This document shows, in pieces, positions 1 through 7,828 of a DNA stretch of 64,000 nt. The DNA is from Sphingosinicella flava. Its GTDB lineage: Bacteria; Pseudomonadota; Alphaproteobacteria; Sphingomonadales; Sphingomonadaceae. The position numbers and the translations under genes are program-made. The stretch's first letter is position 1; each line of letters starts with the position of its first letter. Below the pieces are notes generated by a model. That model had not been told where the DNA came from and made no database searches. It saw only the letters and a program-made list of their open reading frames with translations. Location: assembly GCF_016025255.1 (NCBI RefSeq), contig NZ_CP065592.1, forward strand, positions 291,122 to 355,121. The letters are read 5' to 3'.

Positions 1-414
1 CCGGATGCGGTGATCGACGCCGTCGGCATGGAAGCGCATGGTTTCGCGATCGACAATATGATGGACGTGGTGAAGCAAAAGGTCGGCATCGGCGCGGACC
101 GGGCATCGGCGCTCAAACAGGCGATCCTCGCGGTGCGCAAGGGCGGGCGCGTCTCGATCCCCGGCGTCTATGGCGGCATGACCGACAAATTCCCGCTGGG
201 GGCGCTGATGGAAAAGGGGCTGCAGGTCAAAACCGGGCAAACCCACGTCCATCGCTACAAGGATGAATTGTTAAGACGGATCGAGGCGGGCGAAATCGAC
301 ACCACCTTCCTCATCAGCCACCGCCTGCCCTTGGAAGACGGGCCGACGGGATACAAGAATTTCAAGGAAAATCAGAATGAATGGACGAAGGTGGTGCTGA
401 AACCAGGCGGCTGA
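1..414 (+). CDS. Zinc-dependent alcohol dehydrogenase, C-terminal part (5' truncated by window edge)
   Basis: The reading frame is open from base 1 and ends at TGA 412-414, so this is the last ~137 residues of a longer protein. The visible part has the end of a Rossmann NAD-binding domain (VIDAVGMEAHGF near the start; RKGGRVSIPGVYGG about 45 residues later) and the closing catalytic-domain segment ending KVVLKPGG. This arrangement is typical of the formaldehyde-dehydrogenase-like branch of zinc alcohol dehydrogenases, which oxidise small alcohols or aldehydes in the cytosol. The zinc ligands lie upstream of the window, so substrate cannot be judged. The next feature is a tRNA on the opposite strand. 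Confidence 0.85.
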   Translation, partial: PDAVIDAVGMEAHGFAIDNMMDVVKQKVGIGADRASALKQAILAVRKGGRVSIPGVYGGMTDKFPLGALMEKGLQVKTGQTHVHRYKDELLRRIEAGEIDTTFLISHRLPLEDGPTGYKNFKENQNEWTKVVLKPGG

Positions 415-429
415 TCGCAAAGATGCCGC

Positions 430-505
430 TGGTGACCCCTACGGGACTCGAACCCGTGTTTTCGCCGTGAGAGGGCGACGTCCTAGACCGCTAGACGAAG
501 GGGCC
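430..505 (-). tRNA. tRNA-Glu (anticodon CTC)
   Basis: On the minus strand the sequence begins GGCCCCTTCGTCTAGCGG and ends AGGGGTCACCA. The 7-bp acceptor stem pairs GGCCCCT with AGGGGTC (one G-T), followed by discriminator A and a genomically encoded CCA. The anticodon loop is CTCTCAC, which gives anticodon CTC and therefore glutamate. The T-loop GGTTCGAGTCC is intact. Confidence 0.96.
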
Positions 506-586
506 ATGCGGCTTGAGTGAGGGCGCATATGGGCCGGGGCGGGGCGCTGTCAAGGCGGAGGCCGTCATGCGATCGGTGACGGAAGG

Positions 587-1954
587 TTAGGCGGCCGCGT
601 CGACGGTTCGGTCGCGGACCGCGCCGTTCAGGATTTCGGACAGCAGGAAGGCAAGCTCGATCGCCTGCCCGGCGTTGAGGCGCGGGTCGCAATGGGTGTG
701 ATAGCGGTCGCCGAGATTCTGTTCGCTCGCGCCCCACGCGCCGCCCGTGCATTCGGTGACGTTCTGCCCGGTCATCTCGATATGGATGCCGCCTCCGATC
801 GTGCCCTCGGCGGCATGGACGGCGAAGAAGCGCCGGACCTCGTCCAGGATACGGTCGAAGGGGCGCGTCTTGTAGCCGTTGGTTTTGATCGTATTGCCGT
901 GCATCGGATCGCACGACCATAGCACCGGATGTCCTGCTGTCTCGACCGCCCGGATCAAGGGCGGCAGCAGTGTCTCCACCCGGTCATGACCCATCCGGCT
1001 GATCAGCGTGATCCGGCCCGCTTCGCGGTGCGGATTGAGCGTATCGAGAAGGGGAAGAAGAGTGTCCGGCGCCAGCGTCGGCCCGCATTTGATGCCGATC
1101 GGATTGGCTAGGCCGCGCAGGAATTCGACGTGAGCCGATCCCGAAAAACGCGTCCGGTCGCCCACCCATAGGAAGTGCGCGGAGCTGCCATAATAGCCTC
1201 CTGCCCGAGCCGGCCGTGCCAGCGCCTCTTCATAGGGAAGCAGCAAAGCCTCGTGGCTGGTATAGAATTGCGTGGTTTGCAATTGGGGCGCGCTGGCCGG
1301 ATCGAGCCCGCACGCGGCCAGGAAGTCCAATGCCTCGTCGACACGCGCGGCGAGGGCGCGGAAGCGGCTGGCCGATGGGCTGGCATCGATTATCCCGGTG
1401 CTGCTCGCCGCCTGATGCACGCGGCCCTGCGCCCCGCTCGCGCAGCCGCGCAGCAGGTTGAGGGTCGCCGCCGATTGCGCATAAGCCCGCAGCATCCTTT
1501 TTGGGTCCGCAATCCGCGCATCTGCATCGTAGGAGATGTCGTTGATGATATCGCCGCGATAAGCGGGGAGGGCGTCGTCCCCGCTGCGCTCGATCTCCGT
1601 GGAGCGGGGTTTGGCGAACTGGCCCGCCATCCGGCCGACCTTGATGACCCGCAGCTTGGAGGCGAAGGCCAGCACCATCGCCATTTGCATGATGAGCTGA
1701 AACGTTCCGCGGATCGTGTCCGGGGAAAATTCCGCGAAGCTCTCCGCGCAGTCGCCGCCCTGAAGCAGGAAGGCCCGGCCGGCGGCTGCATCGGCCAGAT
1801 CGGCCTTCAGCGCATCGGCTTCGTCGGGGAAGACGAGCGGCGGATAACCGGCAAGCTCCCGCAATGTCGCATTGAGCAGCGCCGGATCGGGATAATCCGG
1901 CTGCTGCCGCGCCTCACACTGCTTCCAGCTGCCGGGAGACCATGGCGTCGTCAT
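587..1954 (-). CDS. Class II 3-deoxy-7-phosphoheptulonate (DAHP) synthase
   Basis: First enzyme of the shikimate pathway: condenses phosphoenolpyruvate and erythrose 4-phosphate to DAHP in the cytosol. The protein is the plant-like class II type, 455 residues from the ATG at 1954: it opens MTTPWSPGSWKQ, has LLQGGDCAESF near residue 60, KVGRMAGQFAKPRS near 95, and a C-terminal GGGIHIEMTGQNVTEC segment with conserved metal and phosphate ligands. An upstream ATG (2068) exists, but the MTTPWSP start matches the family N-terminus. The start lies inside the 3' end of the epimerase gene (41-bp overlap), implying co-transcription or a promoter within that gene. Confidence 0.94.
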   Translation of the reverse strand: MTTPWSPGSWKQCEARQQPDYPDPALLNATLRELAGYPPLVFPDEADALKADLADAAAGRAFLLQGGDCAESFAEFSPDTIRGTFQLIMQMAMVLAFASKLRVIKVGRMAGQFAKPRSTEIERSGDDALPAYRGDIINDISYDADARIADPKRMLRAYAQSAATLNLLRGCASGAQGRVHQAASSTGIIDASPSASRFRALAARVDEALDFLAACGLDPASAPQLQTTQFYTSHEALLLPYEEALARPARAGGYYGSSAHFLWVGDRTRFSGSAHVEFLRGLANPIGIKCGPTLAPDTLLPLLDTLNPHREAGRITLISRMGHDRVETLLPPLIRAVETAGHPVLWSCDPMHGNTIKTNGYKTRPFDRILDEVRRFFAVHAAEGTIGGGIHIEMTGQNVTECTGGAWGASEQNLGDRYHTHCDPRLNAGQAIELAFLLSEILNGAVRDRTVDAAA

Positions 1955-3098
1955 GATCCAGGTCATTCGCGGATATGGGCTGCGCTGGCAAGGGCAGGGC
2001 GCGGCTGTTTTCGCACCGCGCAAGCCATTCCGCGATGATGGAAGCAATACGTGGCGCCGCCCGTCCATCGCCGAAGGTGAGGGAGGGCATGGACATGGCC
2101 CGGTAGCGAGTGGGATTGGCGCAAAGGGCCCCCACCTCAGCGAATATCCGGTCCGGATCGGTGCCGACCAGGCGGATGTTGTCCGACGCGATCGCCTCGC
2201 CCCGCTCGGTCACGTCGCGAAGAACCAAAACTGGGCGGCCGAGCGCGGTTCCTTCCTCCTGCAGCCCGCCGCTGTCGGTCAGGATCGCCCAACTTTGCGT
2301 CATCAATCGCACCATTTCCCTATAAGTAAGCGGTTCGAGGAGGCGAATGCGCGGATGACCGCCGAGCATCTGCTCGATGGGCCTGCGGACGGCCGGGTTG
2401 GCATGAAGCGGGAAGGCGATGCTGACCGGCAACCGGTCGGCGATGGCGATCAAGGCCGTGCAAATGTCGCGCGTCCTCCGCCCCTGATTCTCCTTCCGGT
2501 GACACGTGACGACCAGAGTCCGTTCCGCAGATGGCGGCGGCTTGCGGGTGGAATCGCGCGCCGCGAAAAGGGCGTCGATGCCGGTATTGCCGGTGATGAA
2601 AATCCGTCCCTTCACCAGATGGTCGTCGAGAAGATTGTCGGCGGCATCCGATGTCGGCGCGAACAGGAGGTCGGCCATGCGGTCGATGACGATGCGATTG
2701 CCTTCTTCCGGCCAGGGCGCACGCGGATCGAAAGAGCGGAGGCCCGCTTCGACATGGCCGATGGGAACGCCGCGGTCCCATGCCGCAAGCGCGCCCGCGA
2801 CCGCGCTGGTCGTATCGCCGTGGACGAGAAGAAGGTCTGGCCCGCTGCGCTTGATCTGTGCCGCGATCATCGCCCGGAGGCGCCATCGCGATTGGCCGAC
2901 AGGCGCTTTGCCCGGAACATGCGGCAGGTGAATTGTCTCGGTATCCAGCTTCATCATGGAAGCAAGGCCGGGCTGTTGTCCGGTGAAGACAATCTTTTGC
3001 GCGATAGCCGGTATCGAAGCCAGCGCCCGGATAAGCGGCAGCATCTTGATCGCCTCCGGCCGGGTTCCGATCACCGAGGCAACGACGAACTGACGCAT
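1914..3098 (-). CDS. wecB: UDP-N-acetylglucosamine 2-epimerase, non-hydrolysing (WecB-like)
   Basis: Interconverts UDP-GlcNAc and UDP-ManNAc in the cytosol, supplying ManNAc-type sugars for surface polysaccharide. The 394-residue protein has the full family signature: VIGTRPEAIKM at the N-terminus, LVHGDTTSAVAGALAAW near residue 95, GHVEAGLRSFDPRAPWPEE near 120, and TDSGGLQEEGTALGRPVLVLRD near 275. Length is normal. No other polysaccharide gene is adjacent; the downstream neighbour is class II DAHP synthase, overlapping it by 41 bp. The last ~20 residues (after RALPLPAQP) are outside the usual fold and coincide with the overlap. Confidence 0.92.
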   Translation of the reverse strand: MRQFVVASVIGTRPEAIKMLPLIRALASIPAIAQKIVFTGQQPGLASMMKLDTETIHLPHVPGKAPVGQSRWRLRAMIAAQIKRSGPDLLLVHGDTTSAVAGALAAWDRGVPIGHVEAGLRSFDPRAPWPEEGNRIVIDRMADLLFAPTSDAADNLLDDHLVKGRIFITGNTGIDALFAARDSTRKPPPSAERTLVVTCHRKENQGRRTRDICTALIAIADRLPVSIAFPLHANPAVRRPIEQMLGGHPRIRLLEPLTYREMVRLMTQSWAILTDSGGLQEEGTALGRPVLVLRDVTERGEAIASDNIRLVGTDPDRIFAEVGALCANPTRYRAMSMPSLTFGDGRAAPRIASIIAEWLARCENSRALPLPAQPISANDLDHDDAMVSRQLEAV

Positions 3099-3191
3099 CG
3101 TCGAATGATTTGACTCCGAAATGGATCAGGTCAAGTCCATTCCGGAGCCGATGCTGGCGCTCTATCCTGCCTCGACAGGCAAGGGGCTGAA

Positions 3192-3917
3192 TCAGCTATA
3201 AAAAATATGCGCGCCGATTTTGGTGACCCGGGTCAGGCGGCGACCCCACGACGGAGCCACGTAATCGGCGTGGTACCAAAGGACGTTCGACGACAGCCCG
3301 CTCGCGAAGCGGGCGCTCGCGACATGCGCGATGCCGACGGCGCGGGCCCATGCGGCATTGCGGGGCGCCGCGGGAATATGTCCCCGCCGGACGAACGAGA
3401 ATTGGGCGGGCTGGCGAACCACCGCGCAAAGCGAGGCTGGATAGCGGCCGGAAGCGGCGCGGTTGAGCACGACATTGGCGACAGCGAGCTGGCCTTCCAA
3501 CGGTTCGCCGCGCGCTTCGTAATAGACGGCTCGGGCGAGGCAGTCCTTCTCGGAGTCCATCGCTTCATAACCGGTATAGCTCAAGACGGCCTGATCAAGC
3601 GTTTGGGGAGCGGCCGGAAAGGGCGCGAGAAACTTGGCATCGGGATATTGCTCGCCAGGAAGCAAGGCCTTGATGGCGCGCCCCACGGCGCGGATCCCCT
3701 GGTTGGCCGGGGCGGTGGCAACCTGCGCCTGCGCGCCCGGCTGAGATATGGCGGTTGCGGCCGGATCGACGATCGTCGCGCTCGCATGGTCGGTGAAGAC
3801 CGGCGCGGCAGCGGCAAGGTTGGCTTCATCCGCTTGCGAGGGCGCGGCGGAGGCGATGGCTGCGACAAAGCACAGCGAGGCCGCGGCAAAACCCGCGGTC
3901 GAAAAAAGTCGGTTCAT
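3192..3917 (-). CDS. Exported cell-wall hydrolase of the SleB (Hydrolase_2) family
   Basis: 241 residues. A signal peptide is visible at the N-terminus (MNRLFSTAGFAAASLCF...ASA). A linker of about 85 residues rich in Ala/Pro follows. The C-terminal ~115 residues carry the SleB/CwlJ fold: CLARAVYYEARGEPLEGQ with the catalytic Glu, VANVVLNR, and the closing NVLWYHADYVAPSW...KIGAHIFY. Members of this family cleave peptidoglycan; in alphaproteobacteria they are periplasmic and probably serve wall remodelling. The gene stands alone: about 90 bp before the epimerase gene and 270 bp from the next gene on the other side. I saw no clear feature in that 270-bp gap. Confidence 0.87.
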   Translation of the reverse strand: MNRLFSTAGFAAASLCFVAAIASAAPSQADEANLAAAAPVFTDHASATIVDPAATAISQPGAQAQVATAPANQGIRAVGRAIKALLPGEQYPDAKFLAPFPAAPQTLDQAVLSYTGYEAMDSEKDCLARAVYYEARGEPLEGQLAVANVVLNRAASGRYPASLCAVVRQPAQFSFVRRGHIPAAPRNAAWARAVGIAHVASARFASGLSSNVLWYHADYVAPSWGRRLTRVTKIGAHIFYS

Positions 3918-4187
3918 CCACTATCGAAAATTGGCGGCCGGCACTGTCAGGCTGGCGCTTCATTTACTGATGAAGCCGCCTGCAAGGTCCATCCGTCTTG
4001 CTCTGTCGCCACCTCTTCGTGACGATCCCGCTCGTTCAATGAGGCCCCAATTGCCGACGCCGTGCGAGGAGTCAATCGGACGAAGCGGAATGCGGGACAA
4101 GGCGTTCCATACCGGGGGTAGGCAGAATAGAATTAAGGAACTTTTTGAAATGGCGCATTATTTTAGATGCGGGCCAATGTTATGCGT

Positions 4188-5114
4188 TCACACCTGCCGT
4201 TCCAACCAGGTTCTTCCACGCTCTAGAGAATGTGCCTGTTTTGCTGCCATGGCGGAGACATAAGCATCGCTTGACCGGGCCGCTTGTTCGAATAGCTCGA
4301 TCCGAGCGTCCAAATCACCTGCAACGCCAGCTTGCGCGTTGATTGCGCTCATCCGAACGCGCGAACTTGGGTGCCGTGCCGCATAATGGTGGAGCAGATC
4401 TTTCCCCTTTTCTCCGCCGAAATGCGCAGACAAAGCCAGTAGGGGTTCGATCCTCAACCAATTCATGATGGTTGAAATACGGCCGGATTCAATATCAAAG
4501 CCATATTGGTCGATATAGTCTCCGCCCATCAATGGTTCCATGATATTAAGCGAAACCGACATGGCATCGGCAGGCAATTGACGGTGAACATCTTTATGCT
4601 TCCGGTAAAGCATCACTTTCCCTGGCTCAAGCCGCGCCTTTTCAATGAAGGTAAGATCAACTTTTTCCCCATCATAGCCGATAATTTGCTCGTAATTGCA
4701 TTCGTAATAGTCACTCCAATAGCCCGGCCCAAGATAGCCCACAGTTAGAAAAGAGAAATTATGGTTGTGTGCAACATTGTAAAGGAAGGCGCGTGTTCCG
4801 CTATATTTAACAACTTGATCTGTTAAGGCGGGCCAAAAATTGGCTCTGATGGCAAAGCGATTAGACCGATTGTAAAGCATCATCACTTGACTATTATAGT
4901 CGCTAAATTCTTTCTGTTCAGAAAATCGGCCTTTCAGCTCCGAAATAATTAAATCGGATAAAAAACTCCGGTTGTTTGCAAGTTTTTTTAACATTTCTCC
5001 CCAAGAGGCGAAGCAATCTTCATCTCTTGGATCGAAATCGCTCATTTCCAATGCTTCGACCAACTCCGCTAGTTCAATAGTGTCGGCAGTGTCGGACTGA
5101 ATGATGCGAGGCAT
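4188..5114 (-). CDS. Unknown protein: cupin-like metal-site N-terminal region with HEAT-like C-terminus (cassette protein B)
   Basis: 308 residues, function unknown. The middle carries a cupin-like metal-site pattern: HNH at 116-118, YYEC with Glu138, then PGK...KDVH with His177 followed by SVSLN, i.e. HxH, E and H ligands on an apparent beta-sandwich. The last ~90 residues are alpha-helical and HEAT-like (HPSSRVRMSAINA). No signal peptide or membrane segment is seen. The ATG at 5114 lies 2 bp after the stop of the preceding gene, so the two are co-transcribed and probably translationally coupled. DNA is markedly AT-richer than the flanks (25 G/C of 60 at 4801-4860) with many A/T-ending codons, which suggests transfer. 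A Fe- or other metal-dependent oxygenase role is inference only. Confidence 0.8.
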   Translation of the reverse strand: MPRIIQSDTADTIELAELVEALEMSDFDPRDEDCFASWGEMLKKLANNRSFLSDLIISELKGRFSEQKEFSDYNSQVMMLYNRSNRFAIRANFWPALTDQVVKYSGTRAFLYNVAHNHNFSFLTVGYLGPGYWSDYYECNYEQIIGYDGEKVDLTFIEKARLEPGKVMLYRKHKDVHRQLPADAMSVSLNIMEPLMGGDYIDQYGFDIESGRISTIMNWLRIEPLLALSAHFGGEKGKDLLHHYAARHPSSRVRMSAINAQAGVAGDLDARIELFEQAARSSDAYVSAMAAKQAHSLERGRTWLERQV

Positions 5115-5116
5115 TG

Positions 5117-6091
5117 TCAGATTTCCTTGCCTGAAAAGAACAGGTGGAGCGTTTGCGCTGCAGCATCGCGCACTTCGGGATGAGGATCATGGGACGCCAT
5201 GGCTTTCAAATGCGGAAAAGCCGCATCCGCATTCATCGCCAGAAATTCCCGCATAAGGTGCCAACGCACGAAGAAATGTGGATTGGCGAGGAGGCTTTCA
5301 ATGATTGGAACAGCATCGTCTCGTTCCATGAGACGAAGCAGAGTGACCATCATTTGTATTCGCGAGCTAAGGTCGTCAGTCGCGGAAGCGCCAGCGAAAA
5401 CACCGGTTTTAATGTCATATTCCACGGCAAGCGGCGCGGCATCGATTTTCACGAGCGCTTGTAATTGAACGATGTCGGAATCAGCATGCTCGATAATGAA
5501 GCTTTGGTGCCGCCCATCCATGACCCAGCTGTCGCCATCCGCAACTCTTCGTCTTTCCTTGACTGTAAGAACCGCATTCTCAGGCGCGCTGAAGCTGTCG
5601 TTAATGGCTGGCGCGTTCCAAAGGGAAAGCGTTGCATCACCTGACTTAAGATAATGATAGAGAGTAACAAAACCTGTAAATGAGACGGTCCCTTCGCCTC
5701 TATGGAGTAGTTTTTTTGCAGCGACTGCATCTGCACTGATGATATTAATTAATATGCATAATTGGTGATTATCGTAAAGCACATAGCCTTTGCTGATTTC
5801 GCTTGCTTGCAATCCAAAAGGCGGCCGAAAGAATGGATCCTTGGCAGCTTCCACGATAAGATCGTCGATCATGTGAGAAATGTCGTTTGTGGACGCGACG
5901 AAGCGTTGGGCTATGGCCAATATGCCATCGACAGTTTGCCCTTCTTCGCCGTCCAATGACGATACCAAGTCTGTGAACAGAGGATGCTTTAGCCAGCGTT
6001 TCGCAAAGGTTGTGGAACGCTCAATTGAAGCATTTTGGTCTTCGGCGTTGTTCAACCATTCGGCAAGTGTTGCATCCATGAGCATAGCCAC
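5117..6091 (-). CDS. Unknown protein: degenerate cupin-like region with HEAT-like C-terminus (cassette protein A)
   Basis: 324 residues, function unknown. Layout parallels its neighbour: a helical N-terminus, a predicted beta-sandwich from about residue 100 to 225 (GYVLYDNHQL, then GDSWVMDGRHQSF, then VQLQALV), and C-terminal HEAT-like helices ending SHDPHPEVRDAAAQTL. Unlike the neighbour it lacks the HxH...E ligand set and keeps only isolated histidines (109, 195), so it may be a non-catalytic partner or substrate-binding paralogue. The frame opens with GTG at 6091 and has in-frame ATGs at 6085 and 6079; no strong ribosome-binding site decides among them. It follows the small peptide gene by 78 bp and precedes protein B by 2 bp. 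Confidence 0.78.
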   Translation of the reverse strand: MAMLMDATLAEWLNNAEDQNASIERSTTFAKRWLKHPLFTDLVSSLDGEEGQTVDGILAIAQRFVASTNDISHMIDDLIVEAAKDPFFRPPFGLQASEISKGYVLYDNHQLCILINIISADAVAAKKLLHRGEGTVSFTGFVTLYHYLKSGDATLSLWNAPAINDSFSAPENAVLTVKERRRVADGDSWVMDGRHQSFIIEHADSDIVQLQALVKIDAAPLAVEYDIKTGVFAGASATDDLSSRIQMMVTLLRLMERDDAVPIIESLLANPHFFVRWHLMREFLAMNADAAFPHLKAMASHDPHPEVRDAAAQTLHLFFSGKEI

Positions 6092-6136
6092 ATCTTAAAT
6101 GCTGGCTTAGCGATTATCTACGATCAAACGCAAAGC

Positions 6137-6160
6137 AGGGGCGGCTCGAAGGCCGCCCCT
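6137..6160 (-). terminator. Perfect hairpin between the peptide gene and cassette protein A
   Basis: A perfect 9-bp inverted repeat (AGGGGCGGC, 6-nt loop, GCCGCCCCT) sits 9 bp after the stop of the 45-residue peptide gene. In the gene direction the stem is not followed by a strong T-run (GCTTTGCG), whereas the other side is AT-rich. It may therefore act as a leaky terminator, RNA processing site or 3'-end stabiliser that gives more peptide mRNA than downstream mRNA. The hairpin is seen; its role is inferred. Confidence 0.55.
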
Positions 6161-6169
6161 TAATTTTAA

Positions 6170-6307
6170 TTACCCAAATATCAAAATAGCAACAGCGATT
6201 ATTCCGCCGACACAAAATGCGCCAGCGACTTCGCGCTGCTGGCTGGAGCTGTGAATGCCGACGGGCGTGCGGATTTCCGGAACGGAAGAGATGTCGATCT
6301 TGGTCAT
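6170..6307 (-). CDS. 45-residue peptide with polar N-terminus and glycine/isoleucine-rich hydrophobic C-terminus (possible precursor peptide)
   Basis: Starts at ATG 6307, preceded at normal spacing by GAGGGA, a better ribosome-binding site than any upstream in-frame ATG in the longer frame. Residues 1-28 are polar (MTKIDISSVPEIRTP..., then SSSQQREVA). Residues 29-45 are GAFCVGGIIAVAILIFG, with a single Cys and no charged residue. The split resembles a ribosomally made leader/core precursor, or a single-span membrane peptide with no C-terminal anchor charges. It is the first gene of a minus-strand cassette with the two cupin/HEAT-like proteins. I recognise no family. It could also be a small holin-like, toxin-like or stress membrane peptide. 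Confidence 0.72.
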   Translation of the reverse strand: MTKIDISSVPEIRTPVGIHSSSQQREVAGAFCVGGIIAVAILIFG

Positions 6308-6599
6308 AATATTCCCTCGTGTGACAATTGTCGTTTCCGGGGGGCGGGCTCGTCGCGGCTCGGCCAAAAGCCTGCAGTCGATTCCAACCTCACGCATTGG
6401 CGCGCAGGGTGGAAATCGTTCTGACAAATTCGATTTCACTCTTCCCCCAACATCGCCAGTCTCTCGCGGCGGGGAAATCTGTCGCTATGGTAAAAAAAAA
6501 TTTTACCAATTTTGTGAATATGTCTGATATCAAGAACTTAAATGGGAATAAAATTGGGGGCAGTCCGGGACGCCGGAGGCGCAGCCCAAGGCCGATTGA
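6308..6599. other. Intergenic region upstream of the peptide cassette
   Basis: Holds the presumed promoter and leader of the cassette and the 3' flank of the sigma-factor operon. Next to the ribosome-binding site there is a 10-bp palindrome (listed separately). At 6489-6507 a GGTAAAA / TTTTACC inverted repeat with an A/T-only centre could terminate the minus-strand operon ending at 6600. I found no convincing -35/-10 pair and no EcfG-type GGAAC...CGTT promoter. Confidence 0.5.
6323..6332. promoter_or_regulatory. Palindrome GACAATTGTC upstream of the peptide start
   Basis: A perfect 10-bp palindrome ends about 15 bp upstream of the peptide ATG, just outside the GAGGGA ribosome-binding site. 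The position suits an operator for a repressor or a transcription start element. Ten base pairs is short, so chance is a real alternative. Confidence 0.35.
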
Positions 6600-7223
6600 T
6601 CAGATCCGGTTTTCGAATTGCCGCTCTGCGCGATATTCGCGGTGCAGGGCGCGAAGACGCGCCAACTCGCTCCGCAGGCGCCCGTGATAACGGCCGAGAT
6701 AGGCGAATAGGCCACCCATGAGGAGAGTCGCGGCAATCCCGCCCGGCGAAATCGGCAGCGTTCTTTGTGCGATAAAGGAGGGGAAGCCACTGAGGTTGCC
6801 GTTCATGATCGCATATTGGGCCATTCCGCCAAGTAGATATCCGGGAAGGGCAAGCGCCATGTTAATATGCGAGCGGCGTATGCGGGCTTCGGTACCCTTG
6901 ATAAGGCTTTCGATCACCACTTCCCGATCGCCGGTATGGACGAGGATTGCGATCCGATTGAGGCGGTATCGGCGCCAAGCCGACCATGAAAGGATGCCGG
7001 CGAAGCCCGCGCCCACGACAAGGGCTGCGGTCGAGGGCGTTAGAAAAAGGCCGGCGGCGAGCAAAAGGAGCAGAAACAGGCCGAAACCGATTTCAAGATA
7101 TTGGCCGATCCGTGCCCGTCGTCTGACCTTCGCGGCCAGGCCCTCGAAATTCTCCTGGTCCACCGGGGAGGGTTCTTCCTGCCACAATGCGGCCAGATCG
7201 TCGATTTCTTGTTCGCCGATCAC
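6600..7223 (-). CDS. Membrane protein paired with the ECF sigma factor (candidate anti-sigma or regulator)
   Basis: 207 residues. Begins with GTG at 7223, overlapping the sigma-factor stop (GTGA), so the two are translationally coupled. The cytoplasmic N-terminus (EIDDLAALWQEEPSPVDQENF) is followed by two closely spaced membrane segments near residues 42-58 and 62-78, and two more near 118-135 and 160-178. The C-terminus is a basic helix (RLRSELARLRALHREYRAERQ). It lacks the HxxxCxxC of zinc-type anti-sigma factors. Position and topology suggest control of the sigma factor; that role is inferred from context only. Confidence 0.75.
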   Translation of the reverse strand: MIGEQEIDDLAALWQEEPSPVDQENFEGLAAKVRRRARIGQYLEIGFGLFLLLLLAAGLFLTPSTAALVVGAGFAGILSWSAWRRYRLNRIAILVHTGDREVVIESLIKGTEARIRRSHINMALALPGYLLGGMAQYAIMNGNLSGFPSFIAQRTLPISPGGIAATLLMGGLFAYLGRYHGRLRSELARLRALHREYRAERQFENRI

Positions 7224-7723
7224 GATTTCTTCTCGATCAGTAATTTCAGCGCCGCCTTGGCGCGCTGGCAGCGCAGCATCACGGCGTTGGCGGATATGCC
7301 GAGCATGACCGCCATCTCAGCATAGCTGAAACCCTCCAGCGACAGGACCATAGCTTCACGTTGTGGCAGGGGCAGTTGCTGAATGGAAGCGATGAGCTGT
7401 TTTCTCATGTCGTTTTGAAGGGCGATTTCGTCCGGCGCCAATGCCGGGGAAATGAGGTCGGGCGGAAGTTCCAACGGCTTTGGCTCCCGCGCCCTCTTTG
7501 TCACGTGCGAAATGCACCGTTTCTGAGCGATGCTGGCGGAAAAGGCCTTTAGGCTGGCCTCGCCGCGATAAGAAGGCAGGGCCAGCCAGATCGCGAGCAT
7601 GATGTCCTGCACGAGTTCTCGGCGGAGCGCCGGATCGGCTTCATAGGACAAGGCGATACGGGAAATAAGGCCGCTGCAATTCTTGGTGACATCGCGAAAC
7701 AGGTCGTCGGGAGAGGCCGCCAC
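7220..7723 (-). CDS. ECF-type RNA polymerase sigma factor
   Basis: Directs RNA polymerase to a dedicated stress or envelope regulon. Sigma region 2 is visible (ISRIALSYEADPALRRELVQDIMLAIW) and region 4 carries a helix-turn-helix (LPQREAMVLSLEGFSYAEMAVMLGISANAV, then LRCQRAKAALK). The frame stays open upstream to 8059, but that would cover the divergent gene at 7829. No ATG or TTG lies between 7723 and 7829, so GTG at 7723 (167 residues, starting MAASPDDLF) is the best start even though its ribosome-binding site is weak. The downstream partner overlaps by 4 bp. No autoregulatory promoter could be identified with confidence. Confidence 0.85.
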   Translation of the reverse strand: MAASPDDLFRDVTKNCSGLISRIALSYEADPALRRELVQDIMLAIWLALPSYRGEASLKAFSASIAQKRCISHVTKRAREPKPLELPPDLISPALAPDEIALQNDMRKQLIASIQQLPLPQREAMVLSLEGFSYAEMAVMLGISANAVMLRCQRAKAALKLLIEKKS

Positions 7724-7828
7724 GTCCGTTACACGCCGGAGGGAAGGAAAGCCCGGCTTGCGCAGCGCATTGTTTCGCCGGATGTTCCTCTCTTTATGAT
7801 CATGCCGCCGGAGAAATGAGGTGGAGAG

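Noticed and set aside
7724-7828. GGAAC motif upstream of the ECF sigma gene as an EcfG-type promoter
   Set aside because: No CGTT follows at 16-17 bp on the minus strand, so the second promoter element is missing.
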